Of a stretch of DNA of 25,986 bases, positions 1-7,149 are shown piece after piece. The position numbers and the translations under genes are program-made. The DNA is from a virus, in IMG/VR virus record IMGVR_UViG_3300008262_006041, positions 1-25,986 of that record, one strand, 5' to 3'. The notes below the pieces were generated by a model, which was not told the origin of the DNA, searched no databases, and saw nothing but the letters and a program-made list of their open reading frames with translations. Position 1 is the first letter of the stretch, and every line of letters begins with the position of its first letter.

Positions 1-2
1 CT

Positions 3-1601
3 GGCGAAATGATGGCCAAGTATGCCAGTAAACGTGCGGGGATCGGATTGGAAATCGGTCGACTACGCCCATTGGGCTCCCCAATTCGCGGTGGCGAAAT
101 TATGCACACTGGCATGCTGCCTTTTTTAAAGAAGTGGTTCGCAGATTTAAGGAGTTGCAGTCAAGGTGGTATACGTAATGCTAGTGCTACAGTTTTTTAT
201 CCTATTTGGCATCATCAGTTTGATGATCTTATCGTTCTTAAAAATAATCAAGGCACAGAAGAAACTAGAGTTAGACACATGGACTACGGAGTGGTACTGT
301 CTGCTTTCTTCTGGCGCAGATTTAAAGATAAAGGATCCATTACTTTCTTTGATCCCAATGAAGTACCAGACCTTTATGAAGCTTTCTACAGAGACACGAC
401 ACGGTTTGAAGATTTATACACCAAGTACGAGAAAGTACCTGGCCTGCGCAAGAAAACTATATCAGCAGAAGAAGTTTTTAAGAGTGGAATTTTAAAAGAG
501 CGTACAGATACAGGACGTATCTATCTAGTGTTTGTTGACAATGTGATGAATCAAGGTCCATTCGATCCTGAATATCATACTATCTATCAAAGTAATCTAT
601 GCTGCGAGATTCTATTACCTACTAAACCATTTAAGAGATTAGACGATGACGAAGGACGTATTGCCTTATGTACCTTGGGAAGCATCAACTGGGGAGCGTT
701 CCGTAACCCAGAAGATATGCGACGTGCTTGTCGCATTTTACAACGCAGTCTATGTAACATACTGGACTATCAAGATTTCTTATCAATTCAAAGTAAACTG
801 AGTAATGATGAAATTCAACCTCTGGGTATTGGTGTTACTAATCTTGCTTATTGGCATGCTAAACGAAGTCTTAAGTACGGAGAAACCGATGCGTTGGCAG
901 AGGTTAAATCCTGGATCGAGCATCAAGCTTACTACCTAACCGAAGCTACTGTAGAATTGGCCAAGGAAAGAGGTAAGTGTGTGCACAGTGATAAGACAAG
1001 ATACGGACAAGGAATTTTTCCTTGGGAATTACGTGCCCAAGGTGTAAATGATCTAGCTAACTTTACTCCTGAACTTGATTGGGAACCTCTACGTGCTGAG
1101 ATGAAACAGCACGGTGTACGCAACGCTACACTAATGGCTATTGCGCCCGTCGAGAGCTCAAGTGTTGTTATAAACAGCACCAACGGAATTGAGATGCCCA
1201 TGAGCTTAATCAGTGTTAAGGAAAGTAAAGCAGGATCATTTACACAGGTAGTTCCTGAGTATCACAGATTGAAAAACAAATATCAGCTAATGTGGGATCA
1301 AACAGACTGTGTTGGTTATCTAAAAACAGCCGCAGTTCTAGCAGCCTATGTGGATCAAAGTATCAGTACAAATACTTTTTACAATCCTGCGCACTGGGCA
1401 GACCGCAAAGTACCTACTACACTAATTGCTAAGAATTTAATGCAAGCTCATTATTGGGGTATTAAAACGTTTTACTATAGTTTGATTAATAAAACAGGTT
1501 CTAAATCACAAGACGATCTCGGTGAACCTAAGATGAATGGTTTCCATGAAATGGATCTAGATCTGTTAGACGATGCTGATTGTGAATCCTGCAAGTTATG
1601 A
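3..1601 (+). CDS. nrdA: Class Ia ribonucleotide reductase large subunit (5' truncated by window)
   Basis: This is the catalytic alpha subunit that reduces ribonucleoside diphosphates to deoxy forms for phage DNA synthesis. The frame is open to the left edge, so the ATG at 9 is internal; by comparison with E. coli NrdA (761 aa) roughly the first 230 residues, including the ATP cone and first active-site Cys, lie outside. Visible landmarks are GLGSPIRGGE-type substrate-loop sequence, SCSQGG, VLKNNxGxEExRVRHMDYG, the active-site stretch SNLCCEI (Asn, Cys and Glu of the N-x-C-x-E motif), LCTLGSINWG with the partner Cys, and FYY carrying the paired radical-transfer tyrosines. The tail ends in DCESCKL, giving the CxxC that exchanges electrons with glutaredoxin. 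Its stop overlaps the next start (ATGA), so it heads an nrdA-sod-nrdB-grx operon. Family call is secure. Confidence 0.96.
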   Translation, partial: GEMMAKYASKRAGIGLEIGRLRPLGSPIRGGEIMHTGMLPFLKKWFADLRSCSQGGIRNASATVFYPIWHHQFDDLIVLKNNQGTEETRVRHMDYGVVLSAFFWRRFKDKGSITFFDPNEVPDLYEAFYRDTTRFEDLYTKYEKVPGLRKKTISAEEVFKSGILKERTDTGRIYLVFVDNVMNQGPFDPEYHTIYQSNLCCEILLPTKPFKRLDDDEGRIALCTLGSINWGAFRNPEDMRRACRILQRSLCNILDYQDFLSIQSKLSNDEIQPLGIGVTNLAYWHAKRSLKYGETDALAEVKSWIEHQAYYLTEATVELAKERGKCVHSDKTRYGQGIFPWELRAQGVNDLANFTPELDWEPLRAEMKQHGVRNATLMAIAPVESSSVVINSTNGIEMPMSLISVKESKAGSFTQVVPEYHRLKNKYQLMWDQTDCVGYLKTAAVLAAYVDQSISTNTFYNPAHWADRKVPTTLIAKNLMQAHYWGIKTFYYSLINKTGSKSQDDLGEPKMNGFHEMDLDLLDDADCESCKL

Positions 1602-2149
1602 GTTATGAATTTATAAAAGGATTCATTGCTGAAGGTCGCAATGAAAAATTAAGTATTAAACCTTTGCCTTATAAAAAGGATGAACTTAGTCCTAGCATAA
1701 GTGAAAACACACTTAACTATCATTACGAAAAGTTAGCTAAGACTTATGCCGAACGATATAATAAAGGTGAGGGCGATCCTGTGTTTAATGAAGCAGGTGT
1801 TTTCCTACACAATATATTGTTTCAACAGTATCAAAGTCCTAATAGTAAAAATAAACCAGAAGGTGCTATAGAAGAATTTATAAACAAACACTATAAATCC
1901 TTTGATAAGTTTAAAGAAGAATTTGAAAAAACGGCTATGGGTATACAAGGCAGCGGTTGGGTATATCTTAGTAAAAGTGGTAAAATAAAAACAATAACAA
2001 ATCACGAAGTAAAAAAAGACATTGTTCTATTGATCGACTGGTGGGAGCATTCTTGGGCTCTGGATTACCAAGCTGATAAAAAGAAGTATTTAGAAAATCA
2101 ATGGAAAATAATTAATTGGAATCATATAAATGAGCAAAGCACAGTATAA
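1598..2149 (+). CDS. Fe/Mn-family superoxide dismutase
   Basis: This 183-aa protein dismutates superoxide to peroxide and oxygen. All four metal ligands are present: His42 (TLNYHYEKLAKTY), His71 (VFLHN), and Asp147 and His151 in DWWEHSW; Tyr50 corresponds to the gateway tyrosine. The position equal to E. coli FeSOD Gln69 is Gly67, and the outer-sphere position equal to MnSOD Gln146 is His136 (TITNHE), as in archaeal and some cambialistic enzymes, so metal preference cannot be assigned as classical Fe or Mn. The segment between the first two ligands is about 18 residues shorter than in E. coli, and there is an N-terminal extension of roughly 15 residues. No signal peptide is seen, so it is cytoplasmic. 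It overlaps nrdA by 4 bases and nrdB by 20, an unusual place for a sod gene. Confidence 0.93.
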   Translation: MSYEFIKGFIAEGRNEKLSIKPLPYKKDELSPSISENTLNYHYEKLAKTYAERYNKGEGDPVFNEAGVFLHNILFQQYQSPNSKNKPEGAIEEFINKHYKSFDKFKEEFEKTAMGIQGSGWVYLSKSGKIKTITNHEVKKDIVLLIDWWEHSWALDYQADKKKYLENQWKIINWNHINEQSTV

Positions 2150-3233
2150 TTTAAACACAAAGACAGACTACCTAAGTCGTAAAATGTTTTTGGACCCAGA
2201 AGGTCCAGTTACAATTCAACGATTTGAAGAAGTCAAGTATCCTAAGATACAAAAAATAGAACAAACAGCACGTGGTTTCTTTTGGGTGCCAGAAGAAATT
2301 AGTCTAACTAAAGATGCCGGAGATTTTAAAGAAGCCAGCGATGCGGTTAAACATATCTTTACTAGTAATTTATTACGTCAAACTGCCTTAGACAGTTTAC
2401 AAGGCCGTGGCCCGGCACAAGTGTTTACTCCTTGTGTAAGTTTGCCTGAACTAGAAGCACTTATGTACAACTGGAGTTTCTTTGAAACTAATATTCACAG
2501 TCGTAGTTACAGTCACATTATCCGCAACATCTATAATGTGCCTAAGGAAGTGTTTAACACTATTCATGACACACAAGAAATTATTGACATGGCCAGTAGT
2601 GTAGGCAAGTATTATGATTTATTACATAGACTAAACTGTCGTAAAGAATTAAATGAAGCTAATGTAACTGACATCGAACATGTCAAAGCAATCTGGTTAG
2701 CACTCAATGCCAGTTATGCTTTAGAGGCATTCCGCTTTATGGTTAGTTTTGCTACAAGTTTAGCCATGGTAGAGAATAAAATCTTTATTGGTAATGGCAA
2801 CATTATCAGTTTGATTCTACAAGATGAATTGCTCCATAAAGAATGGACAGCCATGCTAATTAACAACGTGGTCAAAGAAGATGAAAGATTCGCTCGTGCT
2901 AAAATCGAATGTGAAATCGAAGTATACACTATGTATGAAGATGTTATTCGTGAAGAAAAAGCATGGGCCGACTATCTTTTTAAGAAAGGTCCTGTTATTG
3001 GTTTGAATGCTAATATCTTAAAAGATTTTGTAGACTACACAGCAGTAGGCGCATTGAAGGAAATCGGAATCAAGTATCAACACGCTGCTCCAAAGACTAC
3101 ACCAATTCCTTGGTTTAACAAACACAGCGATACTAGTAAGAAACAAACTGCCTTACAAGAGAATGAGTCGACTAATTATGTTATAGGCGTAATGAGTGAC
3201 GCTATTGATTATGAGGAGTTGCCAACATTATGA
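2130..3233 (+). CDS. nrdB: Class Ia ribonucleotide reductase small subunit
   Basis: This 367-aa beta subunit carries the diiron-tyrosyl radical cofactor and feeds the radical to NrdA. Landmarks: FFWVPEEI (radical-path Trp), QTALDSLQGR (first Asp ligand), FFETNIHSRSYSHIIRN (Glu, His and the radical Tyr), ALEAFRFMVSF (Glu ligand), DELLH (Glu and His ligands) and a C-terminal tail NYVIGVMSDAIDYEEL with the interface Tyr. The spacing of the first Glu-His pair is ExxxH (ETNIH) rather than the ExxH of E. coli and T4 (ETIH), a one-residue insertion next to the metal site. Start lies inside the sod gene; no strong ribosome-binding site is visible, so translation is probably coupled. It ends in an ATGA overlap with glutaredoxin. 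Confidence 0.96.
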   Translation: MSKAQYNLNTKTDYLSRKMFLDPEGPVTIQRFEEVKYPKIQKIEQTARGFFWVPEEISLTKDAGDFKEASDAVKHIFTSNLLRQTALDSLQGRGPAQVFTPCVSLPELEALMYNWSFFETNIHSRSYSHIIRNIYNVPKEVFNTIHDTQEIIDMASSVGKYYDLLHRLNCRKELNEANVTDIEHVKAIWLALNASYALEAFRFMVSFATSLAMVENKIFIGNGNIISLILQDELLHKEWTAMLINNVVKEDERFARAKIECEIEVYTMYEDVIREEKAWADYLFKKGPVIGLNANILKDFVDYTAVGALKEIGIKYQHAAPKTTPIPWFNKHSDTSKKQTALQENESTNYVIGVMSDAIDYEELPTL

Positions 3234-3454
3234 AAGCAGTAGTATGGAGTAAGTACAATTGTCCATTTTGTGACCAGGCCAAAGCTTTATTAGCACATAA
3301 AGGTATTGAGGTCGAAGAGCGTAAAATTGGAGATGGATACACTAAAGAAGATTTATTAGAAGCAGTGCCCACAGCAAGAACAGTACCACAGATTTTTTTA
3401 GATGAAAAATTAATTGGTGGATTTACAGAACTTAAACAATATTTGAAAGGTTAA
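3230..3454 (+). CDS. Glutaredoxin
   Basis: This 74-aa dithiol glutaredoxin has the redox motif CPFC at residues 11-14, the cis-proline motif TVPQIF and the glutathione-binding GGFTEL near the C-terminus, the standard short fold. It is the likely electron donor to the CESC tail of NrdA; the position directly after nrdB with a 4-base overlap supports that role, as in T4-like phages where a thioredoxin/glutaredoxin accompanies RNR. Confident on family, and inferred for partner. Confidence 0.93.
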   Translation: MKAVVWSKYNCPFCDQAKALLAHKGIEVEERKIGDGYTKEDLLEAVPTARTVPQIFLDEKLIGGFTELKQYLKG

Positions 3455-3455
3455 T

Positions 3456-3770
3456 ATGTTATTAGAAAAACTAAGTTATAGTGAAAACGATATCGTCACA
3501 CTAAAATTGATCTCAGGTGAAGAAGTAATAGGCAAATTTATTAGCGAAGACAGTCAAGCAGTTACATTAGATAAACCGCTGACTTTGGCTATGAGTCAGA
3601 AAGGTGTAGGTATGGTTCCTTTATTAATGACGGTTAATCCTGATAATAAATTAAAAATTAATAAACAAGCTATCACCATAATGGTACACTCGGACGAAGA
3701 TATAGGCAAGCAATATACATTTCAAGTAACTGGAATTCAACCAGTAAGTACATCAGACTTTATGAGATGA
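3456..3770 (+). CDS. Sm-like (LSM-fold) phage protein
   Basis: This 104-aa protein opens with a small beta-barrel pattern: DIVTLKLISGEEVIGKFISED followed by AVTLDKPLTLAM, which matches the Sm1 signature (strand, Gly-Glu, strand) common in Sm-like proteins of marine T4-like phages. Such proteins may bind RNA as rings in the manner of Hfq, but no function has been shown for this group to my knowledge. The C-terminal part (VGMVPLLMTVNPDNKLKINKQAITIMV) looks like the Sm2 strands. It begins 1 base after glutaredoxin and overlaps the next gene by 4 bases, so it shares the operon. Fold assignment is from pattern only. Confidence 0.65.
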   Translation: MLLEKLSYSENDIVTLKLISGEEVIGKFISEDSQAVTLDKPLTLAMSQKGVGMVPLLMTVNPDNKLKINKQAITIMVHSDEDIGKQYTFQVTGIQPVSTSDFMR

Positions 3771-3979
3771 CACACAAGTTTGTTTTAATGATCAACGGGG
3801 AACTTCAAATCTTTGAACGGTTTGAAGATATCCCTGAAGATTTTGATCATGTGATAGAATTTGTTCCAGAAATACCAGATGGCCCTCATACACACGAACA
3901 GCACGAAGAAATAGACAAGTGGCACCATAGGTTACAAGAATTAATTGCCAAGGAAAATAAAAAATATGGCAACAGCTAG
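3767..3979 (+). CDS. Small acidic His-rich protein, unknown
   Basis: A 70-aa cytoplasmic protein I do not recognise. It is strongly acidic (many Glu and Asp) with a histidine cluster HTHEQHEEIDKWHH in the second half that could bind metal, followed by a short basic helix. It starts in an ATGA overlap with the Sm-like gene and its end overlaps the next gene start by 14 bases, which supports it being translated. No membrane segment or signal peptide is present. Confidence 0.6.
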   Translation: MTHKFVLMINGELQIFERFEDIPEDFDHVIEFVPEIPDGPHTHEQHEEIDKWHHRLQELIAKENKKYGNS

Positions 3980-4433
3980 TCCATCTATTTTACCTGCTAT
4001 TAATCATAATACAAATTTTTCAGTAACTGTTACATTGGTTCCTGACCTTATGGAAATTATTACCGATGTAAGCGGTGCCTTAGTTGGAGATCCAAGTGAA
4101 CCAATAACTGTTACGGCATCGGGAACTATTGTTACTATTAGTGGTAAGCATCAAAATTTATTTAAAGATGTTTTTACATTTACTCCTACAGATACAAGTG
4201 ATAAAACAGCTACACCTACAAGTGTGGAAGGTATAGGAGCAGTTCCTGATAAGCAAAATTTATTTGGTTTAGCACAGGATCAAAGACAATCAGTTATAAG
4301 AACTTACGCTATCAATTACAGCGGAGGTAGTGTAACAGTTACACAAGAAGTACTTAATCCGTTAGAAGTTATTCTTGCTTTTATGAAAGATTATAATTAT
4401 AACGATTATAAGAATAAGGAAAAAGGAGTTTAG
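3966..4433 (+). CDS. Beta-rich putative virion protein
   Basis: A 155-aa protein rich in Thr, Val and Ser with alternating strand-like pattern (FSVTVTLVPDLMEIIT, PITVTASGTIVTISG, YSGGSVTVTQEV), suggesting an Ig-like or other beta-sandwich. I chose the ATG at 3966, preceded by AAGGA about 11 bases upstream, over an in-frame ATG at 3945 which has no ribosome-binding site. It sits 1 base before the PAAR spike-tip gene, so a baseplate or tail role is plausible but is inference from position only. The C-terminus (DYNYNDYKNKEKGV) is Asn/Tyr/Lys-rich and probably disordered. Confidence 0.6.
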   Translation: MATASPSILPAINHNTNFSVTVTLVPDLMEIITDVSGALVGDPSEPITVTASGTIVTISGKHQNLFKDVFTFTPTDTSDKTATPTSVEGIGAVPDKQNLFGLAQDQRQSVIRTYAINYSGGSVTVTQEVLNPLEVILAFMKDYNYNDYKNKEKGV

Positions 4434-4434
4434 T

Positions 4435-4725
4435 ATGCCAGCAGTGACTAGAATTGGCGATGCGGACGTAGCACATTGTTCAGGGATGGCCAGAGCAGCA
4501 GGATCGCCTAATGTTTTTGCTAATAACAAACCTATTAGTAGACAAGGTGATGTTAATACAGTTCACAAATTGCCAGGAAGTCCTTGCCCGGCGCATAGTG
4601 CGCCAATAGCAGCCGGCAGTGGTACAGTCAAAGTAAACAATAAAGGCTGTGGTCGAGTTGGTGACGGACTTTCAGGTTGTACATCAGTCGCTGCCGGATC
4701 CCCAAACGTATTTGCTGGTGGTTGA
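4435..4725 (+). CDS. PAAR-motif spike-tip protein
   Basis: This 96-aa PAAR protein forms the sharp metal-containing tip that caps the central tail spike of contractile injection machines (T4 gp5.4 family). The sequence shows the opening AVTRIGDADVAHC, two GSPNVFANN/GSPNVFAGG repeats near either end, and CPAHSAPIAAGSGTVKVNNKGCGRVGD in the middle; His and Cys residues at about 14-15, 44, 51-54 and 72 are candidates for the bound metal. Length is typical. It is the clearest virion-structure gene in the window and marks the genome as that of a contractile-tailed phage. A strong ribosome-binding site (AAGGAG) precedes the start. Confidence 0.92.
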   Translation: MPAVTRIGDADVAHCSGMARAAGSPNVFANNKPISRQGDVNTVHKLPGSPCPAHSAPIAAGSGTVKVNNKGCGRVGDGLSGCTSVAAGSPNVFAGG

Positions 4726-4749
4726 CTTATTCTTTAAGAGTGCTACAAT
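4722..4749 (+). promoter_or_regulatory. Sigma-70-type promoter, near-leaderless
   Basis: TTGACT at 4722-4727 and TACAAT at 4744-4749 are separated by 16 bases. The -10 box ends 6 bases before the ATG of the deoxynucleotidase gene, so the predicted transcript starts at or next to the start codon. No ribosome-binding site lies between. Confidence 0.6.
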
Positions 4750-4755
4750 ATAAGC

Positions 4756-5352
4756 ATGGAAAAAATTATACTTACAGACGCAGATGGAGTTATCCTCGAT
4801 TGGGAATGGGCATTTCATGTCTGGATGTCCGAACGTGGTTACATTACCAAACCAAATGGAAAACATAGTTATTACTTACACGACCAGTACGAAGATTTAG
4901 ATCAATACGAAGCTAAAAAATTGATTAGAATATTCAATGAAAGTGCAGCAATTGGCTTTCTTCCTAGTCTAAGAGATGCTACATATTATGTAAAACGTTT
5001 ACATGAAGAACACGGATTTAAGTTTCATTGTATAACTAGTCTGAGTAATGATACAAATGCTCAAAAACTTAGGGAAATGAATATTAAAAAAATATTTGGT
5101 TCTACAGCATTTGAAAGATTTGTATTTCTAGATACTGGCGCAGACAAAGACGACGCACTAAGTTATTATGAACGCACTGGATTATACTGGATCGAAGACA
5201 AACCAGCAAATGCTGATGTCGGACATGCTCTTGGACTTAAAAGTATTTTAGTAGAACATGGACACAATATGGAACATGAATGTCCGTATCCTGTAGTCAA
5301 AAATTGGAAACAGATTTATAACATCATAACCGAAGGAGAAAACGATGAGTAA
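4756..5352 (+). CDS. HAD-superfamily 5'(3')-deoxyribonucleotidase-like phosphatase
   Basis: A 198-aa HAD hydrolase. Motif I is DADGVILD, with the nucleophile Asp8 and acid/base Asp10; motif II is ITSLS around Thr94-Ser95; motif IV is WIEDKP with Asp148. The small cap after motif I (residues about 15-75) and the overall length fit the NT5C type deoxyribonucleotidases that phages use to recycle or balance dNMP pools. Substrate is inferred from family. It is driven by its own near-leaderless promoter and overlaps the next gene by 8 bases. Confidence 0.75.
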   Translation: MEKIILTDADGVILDWEWAFHVWMSERGYITKPNGKHSYYLHDQYEDLDQYEAKKLIRIFNESAAIGFLPSLRDATYYVKRLHEEHGFKFHCITSLSNDTNAQKLREMNIKKIFGSTAFERFVFLDTGADKDDALSYYERTGLYWIEDKPANADVGHALGLKSILVEHGHNMEHECPYPVVKNWKQIYNIITEGENDE

Positions 5353-5533
5353 ATATCAAGAACTAGTAGCACTTGTAGAATCAATGGAAAATGATTTTGA
5401 AAAGTTTTACGACAAAGGCGTAGGCAGTGCCGGAACTCGCGTTCGTAAAGGCTTACAAGACATTGCTAAATTCTGTAAAGAAACACGTAATGATGTAACA
5501 GCAGTAAAGAACGCTAGAAAAGAAGCCAAATAA
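5345..5533 (+). CDS. Histone H1-like (Hc1-type) small DNA-binding protein
   Basis: A 62-aa helical, basic protein whose sequence SKYQELVALVESMENDFEKFYDKGVGSAGTRVRKG matches the N-terminal helical domain of bacterial histone H1-like proteins of the Chlamydia Hc1 type (helix, KG..AGTRxRK, helix). The Lys/Ala-rich tail found in Hc1 is missing, leaving only a short KNARKEAK end. It likely binds or bridges DNA, perhaps phage DNA during packaging or host nucleoid DNA; this is inferred. It overlaps the phosphatase gene by 8 bases. Confidence 0.72.
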   Translation: MSKYQELVALVESMENDFEKFYDKGVGSAGTRVRKGLQDIAKFCKETRNDVTAVKNARKEAK

Positions 5534-5538
5534 CTCGC

Positions 5539-5544
5539 TAAATA
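5539..5544 (+). promoter_or_regulatory. Putative T4-type late promoter for iscU
   Basis: CTAAATAT lies 17 bases before the iscU ATG, inside a 12-base palindrome CTAAATATTTAG. By the T4 rule the start of transcription would be near 5550, next to the GAGAGG ribosome-binding site. Confidence 0.5.
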
Positions 5545-5561
5545 TTTAGAGAGGTTAAATT

Positions 5562-5984
5562 ATGGCATACAGCAATAAAGTAATTGATCATTATGAAAAT
5601 CCTAGAAATGTAGGTAAATTTGAAATCGACGACACAATTGGCACTGGCATGGTGGGTGCTCCTGCCTGTGGTGATGTTATGAAACTACAGATAAAGGTTG
5701 ACAATGATACAGGTATTATTACAGATGCAAAATTTAAAACGTATGGCTGTGGATCGGCTATCGCGAGTTCGAGCCTTGTCACAGAGTGGCTCAAAGGAAA
5801 AACTCTCGACGAAGCAGGAACAATCAAAAACTCCAGCATCGCCGAAGAACTAGCTTTACCTCCTGTTAAGATACACTGTAGTATTTTAGCAGAAGACGCA
5901 ATTAAAGCAGCACTAGCAGATTACAAATCTAAACATGATTACGATAACAGAAACAGCAGCCAAGAAAGTCAAGCAACAAATTGA
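5562..5984 (+). CDS. iscU: IscU-type iron-sulfur scaffold protein
   Basis: A 140-aa scaffold on which [2Fe-2S] and [4Fe-4S] clusters are assembled. Cluster ligands are all present: Cys36 and Asp38 in GAPACGDVM, Cys63 in YGCGSA, and His105-Cys106 in KIHCS. The chaperone-recognition motif LPPVK (residues 99-103), bound by the Hsp70 HscA in bacteria, is intact. The family fold ends around residue 126 (ADYKSK); the last 15 or so residues are read through the start of iscA in another frame and look like a tail created by the overlap. A GAGAGG ribosome-binding site and a late-type promoter precede it. No IscS or ferredoxin gene is visible, so the host would supply sulfur and electrons. Confidence 0.95.
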   Translation: MAYSNKVIDHYENPRNVGKFEIDDTIGTGMVGAPACGDVMKLQIKVDNDTGIITDAKFKTYGCGSAIASSSLVTEWLKGKTLDEAGTIKNSSIAEELALPPVKIHCSILAEDAIKAALADYKSKHDYDNRNSSQESQATN

Positions 5985-6255
5985 ACGTAGGGGCAAAGGT
6001 CTAGGCATCATGGTAGGTGTAAGAACCACCGGGTGCTCTGGCCTTGCTTATAAATTAGAATATATAGACACTCCAAACACAGAGCAAATTAAGTACGAAA
6101 GCAACGGTGTTAACATCTTTGTAAATCCAAAAGATTTGCCATATATAGATGGTATGATTATGGATTGGCGTCGTCAAGGCCTTAATGAAGGTTTTGATTT
6201 TATTAACAACAAAGAAAAGGACCGTTGCGGATGTGGTGAATCATTCAGAATCTAA
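5935..6255 (+). CDS. IscA/ErpA-type iron-sulfur carrier
   Basis: A 106-aa A-type carrier that binds and delivers Fe-S clusters to client enzymes. The three conserved cysteines are Cys34 (TTGCSGLAYKLEY) and Cys98 and Cys100 (CGCGESF). It overlaps iscU by 50 bases in a different frame, with the start chosen because the ITITETAAKKVK N-terminus matches the family exactly. The iscU-iscA pair without iscS, hscAB or fdx is a reduced version of the bacterial isc operon. IscA versus ErpA cannot be separated by eye. Confidence 0.93.
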   Translation: MITITETAAKKVKQQIERRGKGLGIMVGVRTTGCSGLAYKLEYIDTPNTEQIKYESNGVNIFVNPKDLPYIDGMIMDWRRQGLNEGFDFINNKEKDRCGCGESFRI

Positions 6256-6256
6256 T

Positions 6257-6583
6257 ATGTGGACTAGAGAAGATACCAAAAATTGGTTATTTCAACTTGA
6301 ACACAGACTAGAGGATTTTGAATACTACTTACAACAAACCGAAACGTGGTGCGAATACCACGGTATTATCAATGACGCACAGTTGTTTATGTGCTACACA
6401 ATGACCATAGTTTGGGTCAACTATATGAGAGGCGAAAAGCTTACCAAAAGAGAATTGTTTGAAATTTTAGGGTTCGATCAACCAGACTATTCAGATGATT
6501 TGTATGAATTGGGTGAAGAATTTCAAAATCTGGATCACGAAAATCTGCTGTACAAAGTATGTCGAAATTTTGCAGAAGACTAG
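6257..6583 (+). CDS. Unknown helical protein downstream of iscA
   Basis: A 108-aa, acidic, mostly helical soluble protein that I do not recognise. It is rich in aromatic residues (MWTREDTKNWLFQLEHRLEDFEYYL) and ends with a Glu/Asp-rich helix. I chose the ATG at 6257, one base after the iscA stop; the in-frame ATG at 6185 lies deep in iscA. Its placement directly after iscUA suggests a shared transcript but not a shared function; it lacks the Cys spacing of a ferredoxin and the HPD motif of an HscB-like J protein. Confidence 0.6.
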   Translation: MWTREDTKNWLFQLEHRLEDFEYYLQQTETWCEYHGIINDAQLFMCYTMTIVWVNYMRGEKLTKRELFEILGFDQPDYSDDLYELGEEFQNLDHENLLYKVCRNFAED

Positions 6584-6609
6584 ACAAAAACCAAAATCTC
6601 TAGTATAAT
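6581..6609 (+). promoter_or_regulatory. Sigma-70-type promoter
   Basis: TAGACA at 6581-6586 and a perfect TATAAT at 6604-6609 with a 17-base spacer. It starts over the stop codon of the preceding gene and drives the gene at 6638. Confidence 0.65.
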
Positions 6610-6637
6610 ACATTTTTTGATTATTTAGGAGTTCATT

Positions 6638-7027
6638 TTGACTATGCATCTTGAAGGCCCTTGGCTAACTACTACAGGCAAACGTAAAGGCAAAAAGAAA
6701 TTTCGAAATTCCGAAGAAGCACGTAAGGCAAAAGAATTGGAAGAAAACTGGAAAGACTTACAAAAGAAGTGGGGTATCGAGGCTGAAAAGAAAAAGGCCA
6801 AACGTGCCATGTCTGCTTCGATTTATGTCGCTCCAAAATCTGTTTATAGAGGCTCAGAACTTCCAAAAGTTCCTAGCTTACCTTTTACTGGAGGACCATG
6901 TACTAAACCCGAACAAAAGGTTTATACAGGCACAAAAGTTAAAGGAATTGGTACTATGCACAAGTCTAATGCTGTTCCTATCTTTAGTGATGAGGAAGCA
7001 ATAGACATTAGCAAAATGCGTAGATAA
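6638..7027 (+). CDS. Conserved phage basic protein, unknown
   Basis: A 129-aa, Lys/Arg-rich protein whose start (HLEGPWLTTTGKRKGKKKFRN), middle charged helix (EEARKAKELEENWKDLQKKW) and end (GTMHKSNAVPIF, ISKMRR) resemble a widespread hypothetical of marine tailed phages. The likely initiator is TTG at 6638, six bases after AGGAG; the ATG at 6644 is 12 bases away. The high net charge suggests nucleic-acid or protein binding; no domain is recognised. Confidence 0.65.
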   Translation: MTMHLEGPWLTTTGKRKGKKKFRNSEEARKAKELEENWKDLQKKWGIEAEKKKAKRAMSASIYVAPKSVYRGSELPKVPSLPFTGGPCTKPEQKVYTGTKVKGIGTMHKSNAVPIFSDEEAIDISKMRR

Positions 7028-7149
7028 TGATTCTACGCACTTTGATAACTACTTAACGTTTTGAATTTTTTCAAACCACAGCAGTTTTTAATATTTTTTG
7101 GATTGCTGGTGTGTAGTGATACACATTAATATAATAGGAGGATTTAACT
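7028..7149 (+). promoter_or_regulatory. AT-rich leader before the envelope block
   Basis: This 122-base gap holds T-runs, a small dyad GTGTAgtgaTACAC and a TATAAT at 7130-7135 touching the AGGAGG at 7136-7141 of the next gene. If that -10 box were used, the transcript would begin after the ribosome-binding site, so the box may be chance and the true promoter may lie further upstream. No gene is visible. Confidence 0.4.

Noticed and set aside
9-1601. ATG at 9 as the true start of nrdA
   Set aside because: The frame is open to the left edge and the sequence from codon one aligns with the middle of NrdA, so the gene is cut by the window.
7130-7135. TATAAT as the promoter of the SleB gene
   Set aside because: It touches the AGGAGG, so its transcript would lack the ribosome-binding site, and no good -35 box stands 16-18 bases upstream.
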